Origin: Myroides odoratus DSM 2801
GTDB lineage: Bacteria > Bacteroidota > Bacteroidia > Flavobacteriales > Flavobacteriaceae
Length of the DNA stretch: 64,000 nt
Assembly: GCF_000243275.1 (NCBI RefSeq)
Contig: NZ_CM001437.1
Span: forward strand, 3,923,326 to 3,987,325
Reading direction: 5' to 3'
Shown: one piece after another, positions 54,425 to 63,891 of the stretch
How the letters are laid out: each line of letters begins with the position of its first letter
How positions within the stretch are numbered: position 1 is the stretch's first letter
The notes under the pieces: generated by a model
What the model was told of the DNA's origin: nothing
Database searches by the model: none
The model's input: the letters and a program-made list of their open reading frames with translations, nothing else
Translations under genes and position numbers: made by a program

Positions 54425-54577
54425 TGTGTTGTAATGGCGAAAGGTATTCGCCTTTGTGTAGGAGGAGTTTCTTTAAAAGAAAAAGCAAATGTTAAAAATA
54501 TTTGATTTATAGACGAAAAAAGGATAATTTTAATATTCAGTTGAAATGAATTAACTGAGGTTTATACGTCAAAAAAG

Positions 54578-55366
54578 TTGAAAGATTTTATCATACATAA
54601 TCAAAAAGCTTGGGATAATCAAGCGAAGGCGAATGTAGCTTGGTCACAGCCAGTTAGTAGTGAACAAGTAGAAAATGCAAAAAAAGGAATATGGGAGTTG
54701 TATATATTGCCAACCCCCATAGATAAAGATTGGATTGGCGATATAAAAGGAAAAAAAGTATTGTGTCTCGCTTCTGCAGGAGGGCAGCAAGGGCCTATAT
54801 TAGCAGCTTTAGGAGCCGAAGTTGTGGTCTATGACTTATCCGAAGAACAGCTGAATAAAGATCAAATGGTGGCACAACGAGATCACTTAAATCTGCGTAT
54901 TGTACAAGGAGATATGTGTGATTTATCCTCATTCGAGGACGCGTATTTTGATTTAATTGTACACCCTATCTCCAACTTATATGTCGATGATGTCAATAAA
55001 GTTTGGAAGGAATGTCATCGGGTACTAAAAGTAGGAGGAAAGCTTATCAGTAGCTTTTATAACCCGATTGTTTTTGTAGAAGATAGAAACGCTGAATTAA
55101 AAGAAAAAGGATTAATTCGTCCGCGTTTCACCATTCCTTATGCGGATCGCGTGGATTTAACTCCAGAAGAATTACAGCAAAAAATGGATAGAGGAGAAGC
55201 CTTGGTGTTTGGTCATAGCTTAAAGGATCTAATCGGAGGGCAAACACGCGCTGGTTTTGCAATTACAGCATATGATGAAGCCTGGCAGCCTCATCCTCGT
55301 TTCACCATAGATCCTTTTATTCCAACTTTTATAGGAACACAAAGTGTAAAATTACAAAACTCATAG
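54578..55366 (+). CDS. SAM-dependent methyltransferase, class I
   Basis: 262 residues starting at TTG 54578, since the only in-frame sequence upstream ends at a TGA at 54542 and has no ATG. Motif I is VLCLASAGGQQGPILAALGA, then VVVYDLSEEQL and VQGDMCDL, and a later HRVLKVGGKLISSFY. This is a small-molecule or tRNA-type methyltransferase; the substrate is not recognisable. It lies 10 bp before the DUF1089 gene, so the two are probably co-transcribed. Confidence 0.83.
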   Translation: MKDFIIHNQKAWDNQAKANVAWSQPVSSEQVENAKKGIWELYILPTPIDKDWIGDIKGKKVLCLASAGGQQGPILAALGAEVVVYDLSEEQLNKDQMVAQRDHLNLRIVQGDMCDLSSFEDAYFDLIVHPISNLYVDDVNKVWKECHRVLKVGGKLISSFYNPIVFVEDRNAELKEKGLIRPRFTIPYADRVDLTPEELQQKMDRGEALVFGHSLKDLIGGQTRAGFAITAYDEAWQPHPRFTIDPFIPTFIGTQSVKLQNS

Positions 55367-55376
55367 TCTTGAATAT

Positions 55377-55922
55377 ATGGAAAAAAAACGTACGTGGTTA
55401 GGCATAGATACAATTTCGGTTGAGCATCTGACCTGTATTGAGAAAGAAGGTAGTTATCACTGCAAAGGGGAACGCGTAGGCAATAAAAACAATCGTATCT
55501 ATGGAGTAGAGTACCAAATCGTAGCTACTTCTAATTGGGAAACTCGATTTTTTGATATTCGCTGTCAAGAGGGACATCGCTACTATCAATTAAGCGGGCA
55601 TAAACTAAATGAACAATGGATGTTGGATGAACAAGAATATCCCCATTTAAAAGAATGCTTGGATATTGATATTTCAGTCACTCCTTTTACAAATACATTG
55701 CCTATTAATCGATTAAAACTCAATATAGGTGAATCAAAAACAATTCCTGTATTGTACATTAATCCTTTAGAGGAAAACTTTACAATGATACAACAACAGT
55801 ATACCAAGTTGTCTGACAATACTTATCATTATAAAAACATTTGGAGCGATTTCGAAGCTACCATTACAGTTGATCAAGATGGATTAGTTGTAGAATATCC
55901 AGGACTTTTTAAAATCGTTTAA
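55377..55922 (+). CDS. DUF1089 putative glycolipid-binding protein
   Basis: 181 residues. The signature WLGIDTISVEHL at the start, WETRFFDIRC in the middle, and DIDISVTPFTNTLPINRL in the second half match the DUF1089 family. The C-terminus (VDQDGLVVEYPGLFKIV) is also typical. A glycolipid-binding role for this family is proposed, not proven. It has no signal peptide. It lies 10 bp after the methyltransferase and ends before a terminator. Confidence 0.85.
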   Translation: MEKKRTWLGIDTISVEHLTCIEKEGSYHCKGERVGNKNNRIYGVEYQIVATSNWETRFFDIRCQEGHRYYQLSGHKLNEQWMLDEQEYPHLKECLDIDISVTPFTNTLPINRLKLNIGESKTIPVLYINPLEENFTMIQQQYTKLSDNTYHYKNIWSDFEATITVDQDGLVVEYPGLFKIV

Positions 55923-55975
55923 AGCAGTTGCTAAGACGAGTTTGAAACTTTTACTACCCCATTGGGTAGGATAGA

Positions 55976-56006
55976 AAAGAGCATTGAAATATCAATGCTC
56001 TTTTTT
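55976..56006 (+). terminator. Terminator after the DUF1089 gene
   Basis: AAAAGAGCATTGA and TCAATGCTCTTTT form a 13-bp stem with a 4-nt loop and a T-run. Confidence 0.85.
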
Positions 56007-56362
56007 TTTTGCCCTATACTTAAAGGCCAATAGAAACAACGGTTTATTTTCTTTTCTCTAGAAAGTTCATTTTTTTAAAATAGTTCATTTTTGTTAATTG
56101 TTTTGGCTATATGATATTATTTTTAACAGAATGAATGAAAATGTTAATTTAATTTCAAATAGTTTTATGATATTCTTTAAATGTCGATCAGGTCAAATAG
56201 GCCAATCTAAGTATTGACTCGTTAGGTATGCAATGGAAGGATAGAATTAGGATAGCACTTCAATCTAAAACATCCTTCTATATAAGTAGTCCTATTTTGA
56301 AAAATCACACAAATGAGAACATCTAGGGGATAATAAAAAGGAGTGGATAAAAGCGATGGGCA
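56007..56362. other. Intergenic leader of the first beta-helix gene
   Basis: About 355 bp, strongly AT-rich, with no coding frame that survives inspection. It must hold the promoter of the beta-helix locus. No repeat or hairpin stands out. Confidence 0.4.
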
Positions 56363-57886
56363 ATGGATAAATATAGAATTACTGATGAATCCATGGAATA
56401 TAATGGGCACAAATTGTGGCGTATTGAATGTTTGCGTACACATAAAAAAGGAGGTTGGATTCAAAATGAAACGAATTTGAGTCAAGTAGGAGAGGCATGG
56501 ATTGCAGACAATGCCAAAGTGTACGGAGAAGCATCCATTTCAGATAATGCGAAAGTAAGTGGAAATGCTGAAGTATTTGGGGCAGCAAAAATTACGGCAG
56601 ATGCACAAGTATACGATAATGCCATCGTTTCTGATTATGCTGTTGTAACGGCTTATGCACAAGTATATGATCATGCTACTGTTGAAGATTCTGCTCAAAT
56701 TTATGGACATGCCACTGTATCAGGGCACGCTCTTGTAGCTGCTTATGCACAAGTGTATGATTATGCTTCAATTGAAGGTTGTGCGCAGGTATATGATAAT
56801 GTACAAATCTATGGTCATGCCAAAGTCAAAGATTATGCTCATATTTTTAAGGAAGCTCGTATTAAAGGACAAACAGTTGTATTGAATAATGATCGAGTAA
56901 GTGAAAACTTATATAACTGGGAAGATATCAATGAGTTGTCCTTCTTGCAAATCAGTGATGTGCATAACAATAAATCAGTACAACTCTATGCAAATGGTCG
57001 ACACCAAGTTGCAGTGAAGGTATCTTTTGAAGCAAAAGATCGGAACAAAAACACAATTAAAATAGCTGCAAAAGAAATTTTTGAAAATATTGAATTTGTA
57101 GATGAAGAAAATAGACCCATTCAAAATGGAATTACCTATACGGATACTCCTAGTATATATGTTTATCCACTCCCAGATAAAACAAGGATCAATAATAAGG
57201 ATACAAAATCAACAGCCTTGTTTTATTTCTCCATAGATCGCGTAGTTAATGTATTTAAATTATGTGTGAGATGTAAAATTAAGCAGTGGTCGATAGCGAA
57301 TGGAATGGAAAAAATAAAACGAATAGAATATGCCACTACAATTGAAAATAATAATGACTTAATGCAAGAAGATTTTTTGACTGTGCAAGTTGTTCCTAAA
57401 CGACAGTTTACTCAATCCAATCTCGCTGTACAAATTTTTTCTGAAGTGGATGTTAATGGAATACCTAATTCTATTTTGACTAAATACTACGTTCAATTTG
57501 ATCCACTTGATGGCACGATAACACGTCAGGCCTCTTGTATTGAAAAAAATTGGTTTCATTATAGACAAATGGGAATTTATAAAGGATGTAGTGTATCTAC
57601 GGATAGTTCGTTTGTGAAAAATGAAAATGCTTTATTCACGATGAAGTTCGAATATACTTCAAGTAAATATAAAGTAATAACCTCCAAAAATCACGAGGCG
57701 GACGGCCTTTGTTTTTGGGTATATCAATTATGGGAAGGTCTACTGTGGTCCTATTATGAAGGAGGAGGTGAAATGTATTTTTTGCTGTATGATCAATATG
57801 GTAATGAAGCCAACTTAAAGGCTCAAGTAGCAGAAGATGGACAATTGAATTTTCATGTTCGATTGCCAGAATTAAACCAAGAGTAA
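56363..57886 (+). CDS. YdcK-like beta-helix protein with C-terminal LYANGRHQV domain (copy 1)
   Basis: 507 residues, no signal peptide. A conserved cap (KYRITDESMEYNGHKLWRIE, then KKGGWIQNETNLSQVGEAWI) is followed by about 20 hexapeptide repeats of the form AxVYxx or AxIxxx to about residue 170, a left-handed beta helix. The last 310 residues form a beta-rich domain (LYANGRHQVAVKVSFEAKD, GLCFWVYQLWEG, LLYDQYGNEANL). The cap resembles E. coli YdcK. It is the first of four paralogues and lies 17 bp before an Rhs-type gene. Possible roles are a secreted structural spike or Rhs partner; none is shown. Confidence 0.78.
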   Translation: MDKYRITDESMEYNGHKLWRIECLRTHKKGGWIQNETNLSQVGEAWIADNAKVYGEASISDNAKVSGNAEVFGAAKITADAQVYDNAIVSDYAVVTAYAQVYDHATVEDSAQIYGHATVSGHALVAAYAQVYDYASIEGCAQVYDNVQIYGHAKVKDYAHIFKEARIKGQTVVLNNDRVSENLYNWEDINELSFLQISDVHNNKSVQLYANGRHQVAVKVSFEAKDRNKNTIKIAAKEIFENIEFVDEENRPIQNGITYTDTPSIYVYPLPDKTRINNKDTKSTALFYFSIDRVVNVFKLCVRCKIKQWSIANGMEKIKRIEYATTIENNNDLMQEDFLTVQVVPKRQFTQSNLAVQIFSEVDVNGIPNSILTKYYVQFDPLDGTITRQASCIEKNWFHYRQMGIYKGCSVSTDSSFVKNENALFTMKFEYTSSKYKVITSKNHEADGLCFWVYQLWEGLLWSYYEGGGEMYFLLYDQYGNEANLKAQVAEDGQLNFHVRLPELNQE

Positions 57887-57903
57887 CTAAAATTAAATAC
57901 GCT

Positions 57904-59157
57904 ATGAGTTATTTTTATTCACAAAGTCAAAACTTGGTAAGTACAATGCATACAGGAATTGATCCTAGAACGGGAGCATTTTATTTGCGTATTCCTATAG
58001 CTTTGGTCAAGAGTAACTATGGAAAAGGTCCCATCATGAATCTCACGCTACAATATCAAACGAGAAACACACAACAGAACGGATTTGGTCTTGGTTTTAG
58101 CCTTCCTGTAACGTGCTATGATCAAGAAAATAAAATATTGAAATTAGCTACAGGTGAGCAATATCAAATGGAAGATACTGAAACTTCTTTTGAAGTGAAA
58201 CAAAGAAAGCAATCTAACTTTGTATGTGAGCGATTAATGGATTGTTATAAAATTACGTATGAAACCGGATGGATTGAAATATTGGATAGTCCTTTTTCCA
58301 AACAGAAAATTAAAAATACTGTGCGTATAGAGAATCAGGAAGGATATTGGATAGCATTAAAATGGGCTTTAGATAAAGTGAATTTCTTGGTAGAGATTAC
58401 AGATAGTCAGACGAAGCTACTACAAATTGAGGATGCGGATTTACTGCATCCTGCAATTGCCCTATTCTCAGGTACAGAAGAGGAAGATAGATTTGAATTG
58501 ACCTTGGTTGATGGATTTTTAAAGACGTTAAAACAAGTAAAAACAGAGGGAAATTGGGCTTTTGATTATACAACCTCTGGATTACTACATCAGATAGAAC
58601 ATCCAAATGGAACAATTGAAAGGGTTGAATATCAATCGGAATACCTCCGTTTTCCTCAGGATTTTCATACTGCTTTAACTGTTGCAACGAGTCATATTAT
58701 CTCTTCTAAAAGCAATCAATTGCGTTCCGTTTCTTCTTTTACCTATACACAAACCAATTTTTTAGGATTTGCTAGTGTATTAGATTTTAAATCTAATCGA
58801 GATAATTTGTATGATGTATTGAAGGCTTATCGATACGGATCAGTTGAAACACAGATATTAGAGCATGGTGTGATAGAAACACAACGGCTGTATAATAAGT
58901 ATCATCTTCTTGTCAGTGAGAGGGTTTCTTTCCATTCACCCAGTGGATTGGCGAGTATACATACAGAATTAGAATATTATGATTTATTAGATTTTCCCTT
59001 TGCGAAACAAGTGGATGAGCTTCAAGTGCTAAAACGAAAAACAATTACCTGGAAAGACAATCATAAGGAGATAAAGCAAGAAGTTTTTCATTTTGAATTT
59101 GATCCACAAGGCAATCTCCTATTTGAAATTCATCCTACAGGTATAGCTATTGCTTAA
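57904..59157 (+). CDS. Rhs-family N-terminal protein, truncated
   Basis: 417 residues. It starts MSYFYSQSQNLVSTMHTGID and PRTGAFYLRIPIAL, the N-terminal segment of an Rhs-family protein, and continues to GNLLFEIHPTGIAIA before stopping. Full-length Rhs proteins run well over 1000 residues with YD repeats and a C-terminal toxin; these are missing. An open tail in the following noncoding stretch (59226-59279, reading TGDVFDAVNFHIHK) may be a remnant of the lost end. It therefore looks like a deletion derivative. The same N-terminus recurs at 63892. Confidence 0.72.
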   Translation: MSYFYSQSQNLVSTMHTGIDPRTGAFYLRIPIALVKSNYGKGPIMNLTLQYQTRNTQQNGFGLGFSLPVTCYDQENKILKLATGEQYQMEDTETSFEVKQRKQSNFVCERLMDCYKITYETGWIEILDSPFSKQKIKNTVRIENQEGYWIALKWALDKVNFLVEITDSQTKLLQIEDADLLHPAIALFSGTEEEDRFELTLVDGFLKTLKQVKTEGNWAFDYTTSGLLHQIEHPNGTIERVEYQSEYLRFPQDFHTALTVATSHIISSKSNQLRSVSSFTYTQTNFLGFASVLDFKSNRDNLYDVLKAYRYGSVETQILEHGVIETQRLYNKYHLLVSERVSFHSPSGLASIHTELEYYDLLDFPFAKQVDELQVLKRKTITWKDNHKEIKQEVFHFEFDPQGNLLFEIHPTGIAIA

Positions 59158-59694
59158 ATCAATAGAGTGCCAAAACTCAAAGAGCGCTGAATTGATATAA
59201 AAGGAACACATGCTTCTTGGAATAGGACAAAATAACAGGCGATGTATTTGATGCCGTGAATTTCCATATACACAAGTAGAAGAGAAATCTTACAATTAAA
59301 TAGCAATCAAAAAACAGCTCACTTAATACGAATCCACTCAAATAAAATCAAGGGAATACAGTATTGTTATCCCTTTTTTTTCCATTTGACCCTGTTGATG
59401 GCTAATAATCAAGGGGAGTGAAAACTTGTTTCATTTTAATGGATTAAATCCTGTTTTTTAAAAAAGTATTGATTTGTTAACATAATGCGATTGATGATCG
59501 CTGATTTAACTTATTTAACGTGATTCTGTTTGATATTCATGGTAGTTTTATCTGAATTCTTTTCGAAAATAAGAACAATAAAATAAAAATAAGTTATTTA
59601 AAAGCATAGGCTAGTTGTATAAAACATTTCTAAAAATTGAAAAGAAGAAGAAATTTCAAAAAGAGCAAAATACAAGAAATTTAAAAATAAAAGT
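59158..59694. other. Intergenic region with possible Rhs remnant
   Basis: About 537 bp. At 59226-59279 a short open frame reads DKITGDVFDAVNFHIHK then TAG, which could be the tip of a deleted Rhs gene. A hairpin-like AAGGG/CCCTT with a T-run lies near 59350-59382. The rest is AT-rich and holds the promoter of the next gene. Confidence 0.4.
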
Positions 59695-61224
59695 ATGGCG
59701 AAGTACAAAATTATTGATGAGTCTATGGAATACGATGATTGTATTCTCTGGCGTATAGTAGAAATTCAAAGCGGAAAAAAAGGAGGTTGGATTGAAAGTG
59801 AGGCCAATTTAAGTCAGTCTGGACAATGTATGGTTTTAGACGAAGCAAAGGTATATGGCAATGCCAAAGTATATGATGATGCGATAATTAGTGGATTTTC
59901 AAATGTTTATGGTAATGCTGAAGTATATGGTAACGCTGTTGTTTCGGAGTATGTTAGTGTTTTTGGTCAGGCTAAAATTTACGGAAATGCTAAAGTGAAT
60001 GGTGATGTAGTTGTAAAAGATGCTGCTCAAGTACTTGGTTATGCTCAAGTTGAACGATTCGCTGAAATAATGGGACATGCAGTTGTCTATGGGCATGCTA
60101 AAATTAGTGGAAATGCAGAAATTCAAGATTATGCACGTGTTTATGGATATAGCCAAGTTTTAAATAGTGCAGTTGTAAAAGATAATGGATTAGTTCACGG
60201 TCATGTTATTGTGAAGAATTCTACTATTGTTGAAGGAGAAGAAGAACTTTTTGATGGACAATATACGTGGGATGATATTGATATATTTTCAAGGTTGAAG
60301 CTATACATTCAAGATGGTGTTAGTGGTGATTTTGCCAAGCTTTATGCTAACGGTAGACATCAAGTACAAGTAGTGGTAATACTTGAAGCTAAAGATGGAG
60401 GTAAAGATGGAGTTCCCAAATATATTCAAATCCCTGAAACTGAAATTCTCCAAAATATAGTGTTCGTCAACTATAGAAATGATCCTTTTGGCAATCGATT
60501 TCAGTATAGTGATTCACCCGGTGAATATTGTGCTGGTCGATTACTACAGGATGAATCGAGTTCACGCATTGTAGAAAGTTCTTCTGCATCCGTTTATTTA
60601 TCCACAGTAGAACCAATGGGAGAAACTGTAGTTTGCGTTAGTTGTTGGGTTACTAGAGTTGAAAAAGGAGTAGTTACAGTAGAAGAATATTCTACAGCAT
60701 TAGAAAATAATGGTAGAAGACCTATGCCTAATTCCGTGACTTTACAAGTTGTTCCACAATACATCTTTTCAAATGGGGATATCGATGTCTTTGTAAGTAA
60801 GGAGGAAGAGTCTACTTATACCTTGAGATCTAACTATGTGCGATTTCATATAAATGGTATACATCGACTGCATCGTGGAGAAGTTAGTAAAGAGCGTCAA
60901 TTCTACGAAAGAACACGTATTGCTGTACGTCAAGGAGATTATTATTCCGCTATATCTACAGATAGTTCAATTGAAATTAATGATGATCTGTATACTTATA
61001 CATTTGGAGTAACAATATATGATCGTTGGACAGTAGTTAAGCCAAATCATGAATTTGAAGGATTGTGCTTTTGGGTATTTGAAAAGAATTATCTAGAGGT
61101 TGTTAATAGTGTTCGTGAAACTCCAATGTTTTGTTCTCTTTTTGATATTTATGGGAATGAGGCAAAATTAAGTATTAAAATTTCACAGAAAGACAGAACA
61201 ACATTAGAAGCTTACGTGATATAA
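59695..61224 (+). CDS. YdcK-like beta-helix protein with C-terminal domain (copy 2)
   Basis: 509 residues. The cap is KYKIIDESMEYDDCILWRI and GGWIESEANLSQSGQ. About 22 hexapeptide repeats run from about residue 45 to 185 (AKVYGN, AKVYDD, AEVYGN and similar). The C-terminal domain starts after YTWDDIDIF, with LYANGRHQVQVVVILEAKDG and ends in FSLFDIYGNEAKL-like sequence (CSLFDIYGNEAKLSIKI). Bases 59778-59858 are identical to 62764-62844 except at 2 of 81 positions, which indicates recent exchange with copy 4. Role unknown. Confidence 0.78.
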   Translation: MAKYKIIDESMEYDDCILWRIVEIQSGKKGGWIESEANLSQSGQCMVLDEAKVYGNAKVYDDAIISGFSNVYGNAEVYGNAVVSEYVSVFGQAKIYGNAKVNGDVVVKDAAQVLGYAQVERFAEIMGHAVVYGHAKISGNAEIQDYARVYGYSQVLNSAVVKDNGLVHGHVIVKNSTIVEGEEELFDGQYTWDDIDIFSRLKLYIQDGVSGDFAKLYANGRHQVQVVVILEAKDGGKDGVPKYIQIPETEILQNIVFVNYRNDPFGNRFQYSDSPGEYCAGRLLQDESSSRIVESSSASVYLSTVEPMGETVVCVSCWVTRVEKGVVTVEEYSTALENNGRRPMPNSVTLQVVPQYIFSNGDIDVFVSKEEESTYTLRSNYVRFHINGIHRLHRGEVSKERQFYERTRIAVRQGDYYSAISTDSSIEINDDLYTYTFGVTIYDRWTVVKPNHEFEGLCFWVFEKNYLEVVNSVRETPMFCSLFDIYGNEAKLSIKISQKDRTTLEAYVI

Positions 61225-61271
61225 GTAGTATCACATTTAATAATTGTTACACAATAGAAGAATAAAGAAAA

Positions 61272-62639
61272 ATGAAAAAGTACAATATAACAGAAGAGTC
61301 AATGACGCATAAAGGGTGCGTTTTGTGGCGTATACAACATATAGCAACACAAGAAAAAGGGGGATGGATTCAAGAGGAACAGAATTTGAGTCAAGAAGGA
61401 GGAGCTTGGATTGCTGAAGAAGCAAAAGTATATGGGGAAGCTTGTGTATCAGATGATGCCTGTATTAGTGGAAACGCAGAAATATTTGGAAGTGCACAAA
61501 TTAGAGAAACAGGCCAAGTCTATGGGGAGGCTAAGGTTTATGATGAAGCTATTGTGGAGGGCGTAGCGCTTGTATATGATCGAGCAGAAGTTTGTGGTAA
61601 AGCAATTATTCAAGAGGCTGTATCAATTTGTGAGGATGCTTGTATTAGAGGAGAACGAATTTTAACAGGGAATCAACGTGTAGTTGAAAGAGAATATACC
61701 TGGGAGGATGTCAATTCCATTCAATCTTTAAAGATTGTGTTTAGTGGAGGACAACGAGAAAATAGGCTCTATGCGAATGGAAGACACCAAGTAGGTGTAC
61801 ATGTTAATCTAGTAGCGAAAGACAAGGATGGCGAAATTATAATATTAGCTGAAGAGGAGGTTTTTAAACATATGGAATTTGTTAATATGCTGAATAAACC
61901 GTATGGGAATGATCTCAAAGTAAGTGCTGAGCCAGGTGAATATGTCTTTCCTATTGAAAGAATAGAAGAGAAAGCACCTAATGCTAGTCTTGGTGTTTTT
62001 TATTTATCAACAACTAAACAATTTGTCGTTGAAAATGTCTGCGTGAGATGTGTAGTAAATCAAAAAATAGACCCTTCCGGAATTCCTGTAGAGAAAAAGG
62101 TTGAATATACAACCGCAAGAGAAAATAATAATGGAAACGCCACGCCAAATTCTATTATTTTATCTGTGTTACCTCCACGCGTTTTTGGTTTCAGTGATAT
62201 TGATATTAAGACAATCAAATTAAAAAGAGCAGATGACTATAACTCAGTTCTCACAAAACATTATATACGATTTAAAGATACAGCTAACGCTTCTATTCAT
62301 AATGCAGCGTGTGAAGAAAGTTTTTGGTTTCATTATAAACAAAAGGGGAATTATAAGGGATTTTCTACAACAACAGATAATAGGGTAAAAGCGGATCCTA
62401 AAGCTATATATACTGCCGTTTTTGATATTACAAAGAAATGGACTATTGAAGTAACCTCAACAAATCACGATATGTCTGGTGTTTGTTTATGGACTTATCA
62501 AGTTTGGCATGGCGCACTTTGGATGTATAATACCTGGAATGAACCGATGTCCTTTTCTCTTTTCGATCTCTATGGTAATGAAGTTAAAATGAAGGTAGAG
62601 ACTTTAAATGATACAGTATTAGAATTTAATATAGTGTAA
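61272..62639 (+). CDS. YdcK-like beta-helix protein with C-terminal domain (copy 3)
   Basis: 455 residues, the shortest of the three two-domain copies. The cap is KYNITEESMTHKGCVLWRIQ and GGWIQEEQNLSQEGGAWI. There are only about 14 hexapeptide repeats, so the helix is shorter than in copies 1 and 2. The C-terminal domain begins YTWEDVNSI, holds LYANGRHQVGVHVNLVAKDK, and ends MSFSLFDLYGNEVKM. It lies 47 bp after copy 2. The helix length varies between copies while both ends are conserved. Role unknown. Confidence 0.78.
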   Translation: MKKYNITEESMTHKGCVLWRIQHIATQEKGGWIQEEQNLSQEGGAWIAEEAKVYGEACVSDDACISGNAEIFGSAQIRETGQVYGEAKVYDEAIVEGVALVYDRAEVCGKAIIQEAVSICEDACIRGERILTGNQRVVEREYTWEDVNSIQSLKIVFSGGQRENRLYANGRHQVGVHVNLVAKDKDGEIIILAEEEVFKHMEFVNMLNKPYGNDLKVSAEPGEYVFPIERIEEKAPNASLGVFYLSTTKQFVVENVCVRCVVNQKIDPSGIPVEKKVEYTTARENNNGNATPNSIILSVLPPRVFGFSDIDIKTIKLKRADDYNSVLTKHYIRFKDTANASIHNAACEESFWFHYKQKGNYKGFSTTTDNRVKADPKAIYTAVFDITKKWTIEVTSTNHDMSGVCLWTYQVWHGALWMYNTWNEPMSFSLFDLYGNEVKMKVETLNDTVLEFNIV

Positions 62640-62677
62640 ACAGTATAAAGTAATACCAAATTAAAAAAATAAAAATT

Positions 62678-63733
62678 ATGGCAGATAAATATCAACTTAC
62701 AGATGAATCCATGATTCACAATGGACATACTCTTTGGCGTATTGTTGAAAATAGTACAGGAGTAAAAGGAGGTTGGATTGAAAGTGAGTCCAATTTAAGT
62801 CAGTCTGGACAATGTATGGTTTTAGACGAAGCAAAAGTATATGGAAATGCTGTGGTTTCAGGTAATGCAATCGTTATGGATCAGGCTGAAGTATATGATG
62901 ATGTAAGAGTAAGTGATCAGGCTAAAATTCATGGAAATGCTAGAGTTAGCCTGAAAAGTATAATCGTAGATGACGCACAAGTAGCTGGCTTTGCACAGGT
63001 AGCGGGGTATGTTTTGTTATGTGATGAGGCAATGGTTACTGATTATGCTATCATTCAAGGTAGAGTAAGTCTAAAAGGGAATAGTAAAGTATATGATGAA
63101 GCAAAATTATTTGATTATGCTACTGTCTCTGATTTTGGTCAAGTATATGGTCAAGCTCAAGTATATGGATTTGCAGGTATTCTAGGGAATGTAAAAGTAT
63201 ATGATAATGCTCGTGTGTGTGAATCCATTAATTTAACTGGAAATACAGCAATCTATGGTCGTGCTTTTGTTGGAGGTTATGGAACTATAAATGAGAATTG
63301 TAAAATATATGGAAATGCTCAAATTACAGGGACAGTTCTACTAGCAAACTTTGCTGAAGTGTATGGTGATGCCCAATTAAAGGGAAATATAACACTACTT
63401 AATAAGGCTGAGGTATATGGTCAAGCAGTACTACAAGGAACCGTTTTTGTGGTAGATAATGCCAAGGTTTTTGGAGAAGCTGAGGTAGATGGAGATATGG
63501 TTGTTCTTAGAAATAATGGATGCCTTTATGATCAAGCAAAAATGTATGATGTTTCTACTATATATGGTAATGCCCAAGTATATGGTCAAGCAACTATCAA
63601 AAACTATGGTCAAGTGTTTGAAGAGGCTAAAGTATATGATCAGGCACTTGTAAAAGATTCTGCATGGGTATACGGACATGCATCCATTGGTGGAAATACT
63701 GTCGTTGCTGGTAATGAACGTATATTTGAATAG
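62678..63733 (+). CDS. YdcK-like beta-helix protein lacking the C-terminal domain (copy 4)
   Basis: 351 residues made of the cap (KYQLTDESMIHNGHTLWRI, GGWIESESNLSQSGQ) and the longest run of hexapeptide repeats in the cluster, about 48. It stops at NTVVAGNERIFE, exactly where copies 1-3 continue into YNWEDI or YTWEDV and the LYANGRHQV domain. The domain boundary and stop coincide, so this is a natural helix-only form or a clean deletion. It lies 159 bp before the next Rhs gene. Role unknown. Confidence 0.77.
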   Translation: MADKYQLTDESMIHNGHTLWRIVENSTGVKGGWIESESNLSQSGQCMVLDEAKVYGNAVVSGNAIVMDQAEVYDDVRVSDQAKIHGNARVSLKSIIVDDAQVAGFAQVAGYVLLCDEAMVTDYAIIQGRVSLKGNSKVYDEAKLFDYATVSDFGQVYGQAQVYGFAGILGNVKVYDNARVCESINLTGNTAIYGRAFVGGYGTINENCKIYGNAQITGTVLLANFAEVYGDAQLKGNITLLNKAEVYGQAVLQGTVFVVDNAKVFGEAEVDGDMVVLRNNGCLYDQAKMYDVSTIYGNAQVYGQATIKNYGQVFEEAKVYDQALVKDSAWVYGHASIGGNTVVAGNERIFE

Positions 63734-63891
63734 TAGCTTGCCAATATCACTATACAAGTAATAATAACAGGAAATAATAGTACTTCATCAAGTATAAAAT
63801 GACCTAGTCCGATAGTTTTATCGAGGGAAAAATAAAATTAATAATTAATCTCTTATTATTTGATTAATAGCATACGAAAAACCAAATGCTT

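Noticed and set aside
56500..56870. Regular 18-bp periodicity as a CRISPR or tandem DNA repeat
   Set aside because: The periodicity comes from six-residue protein repeats and the units are not identical.
59899..60156. Antisense ORFs over beta-helix genes (also 63431-63757)
   Set aside because: They are shadows of hexapeptide-repeat coding sequence.
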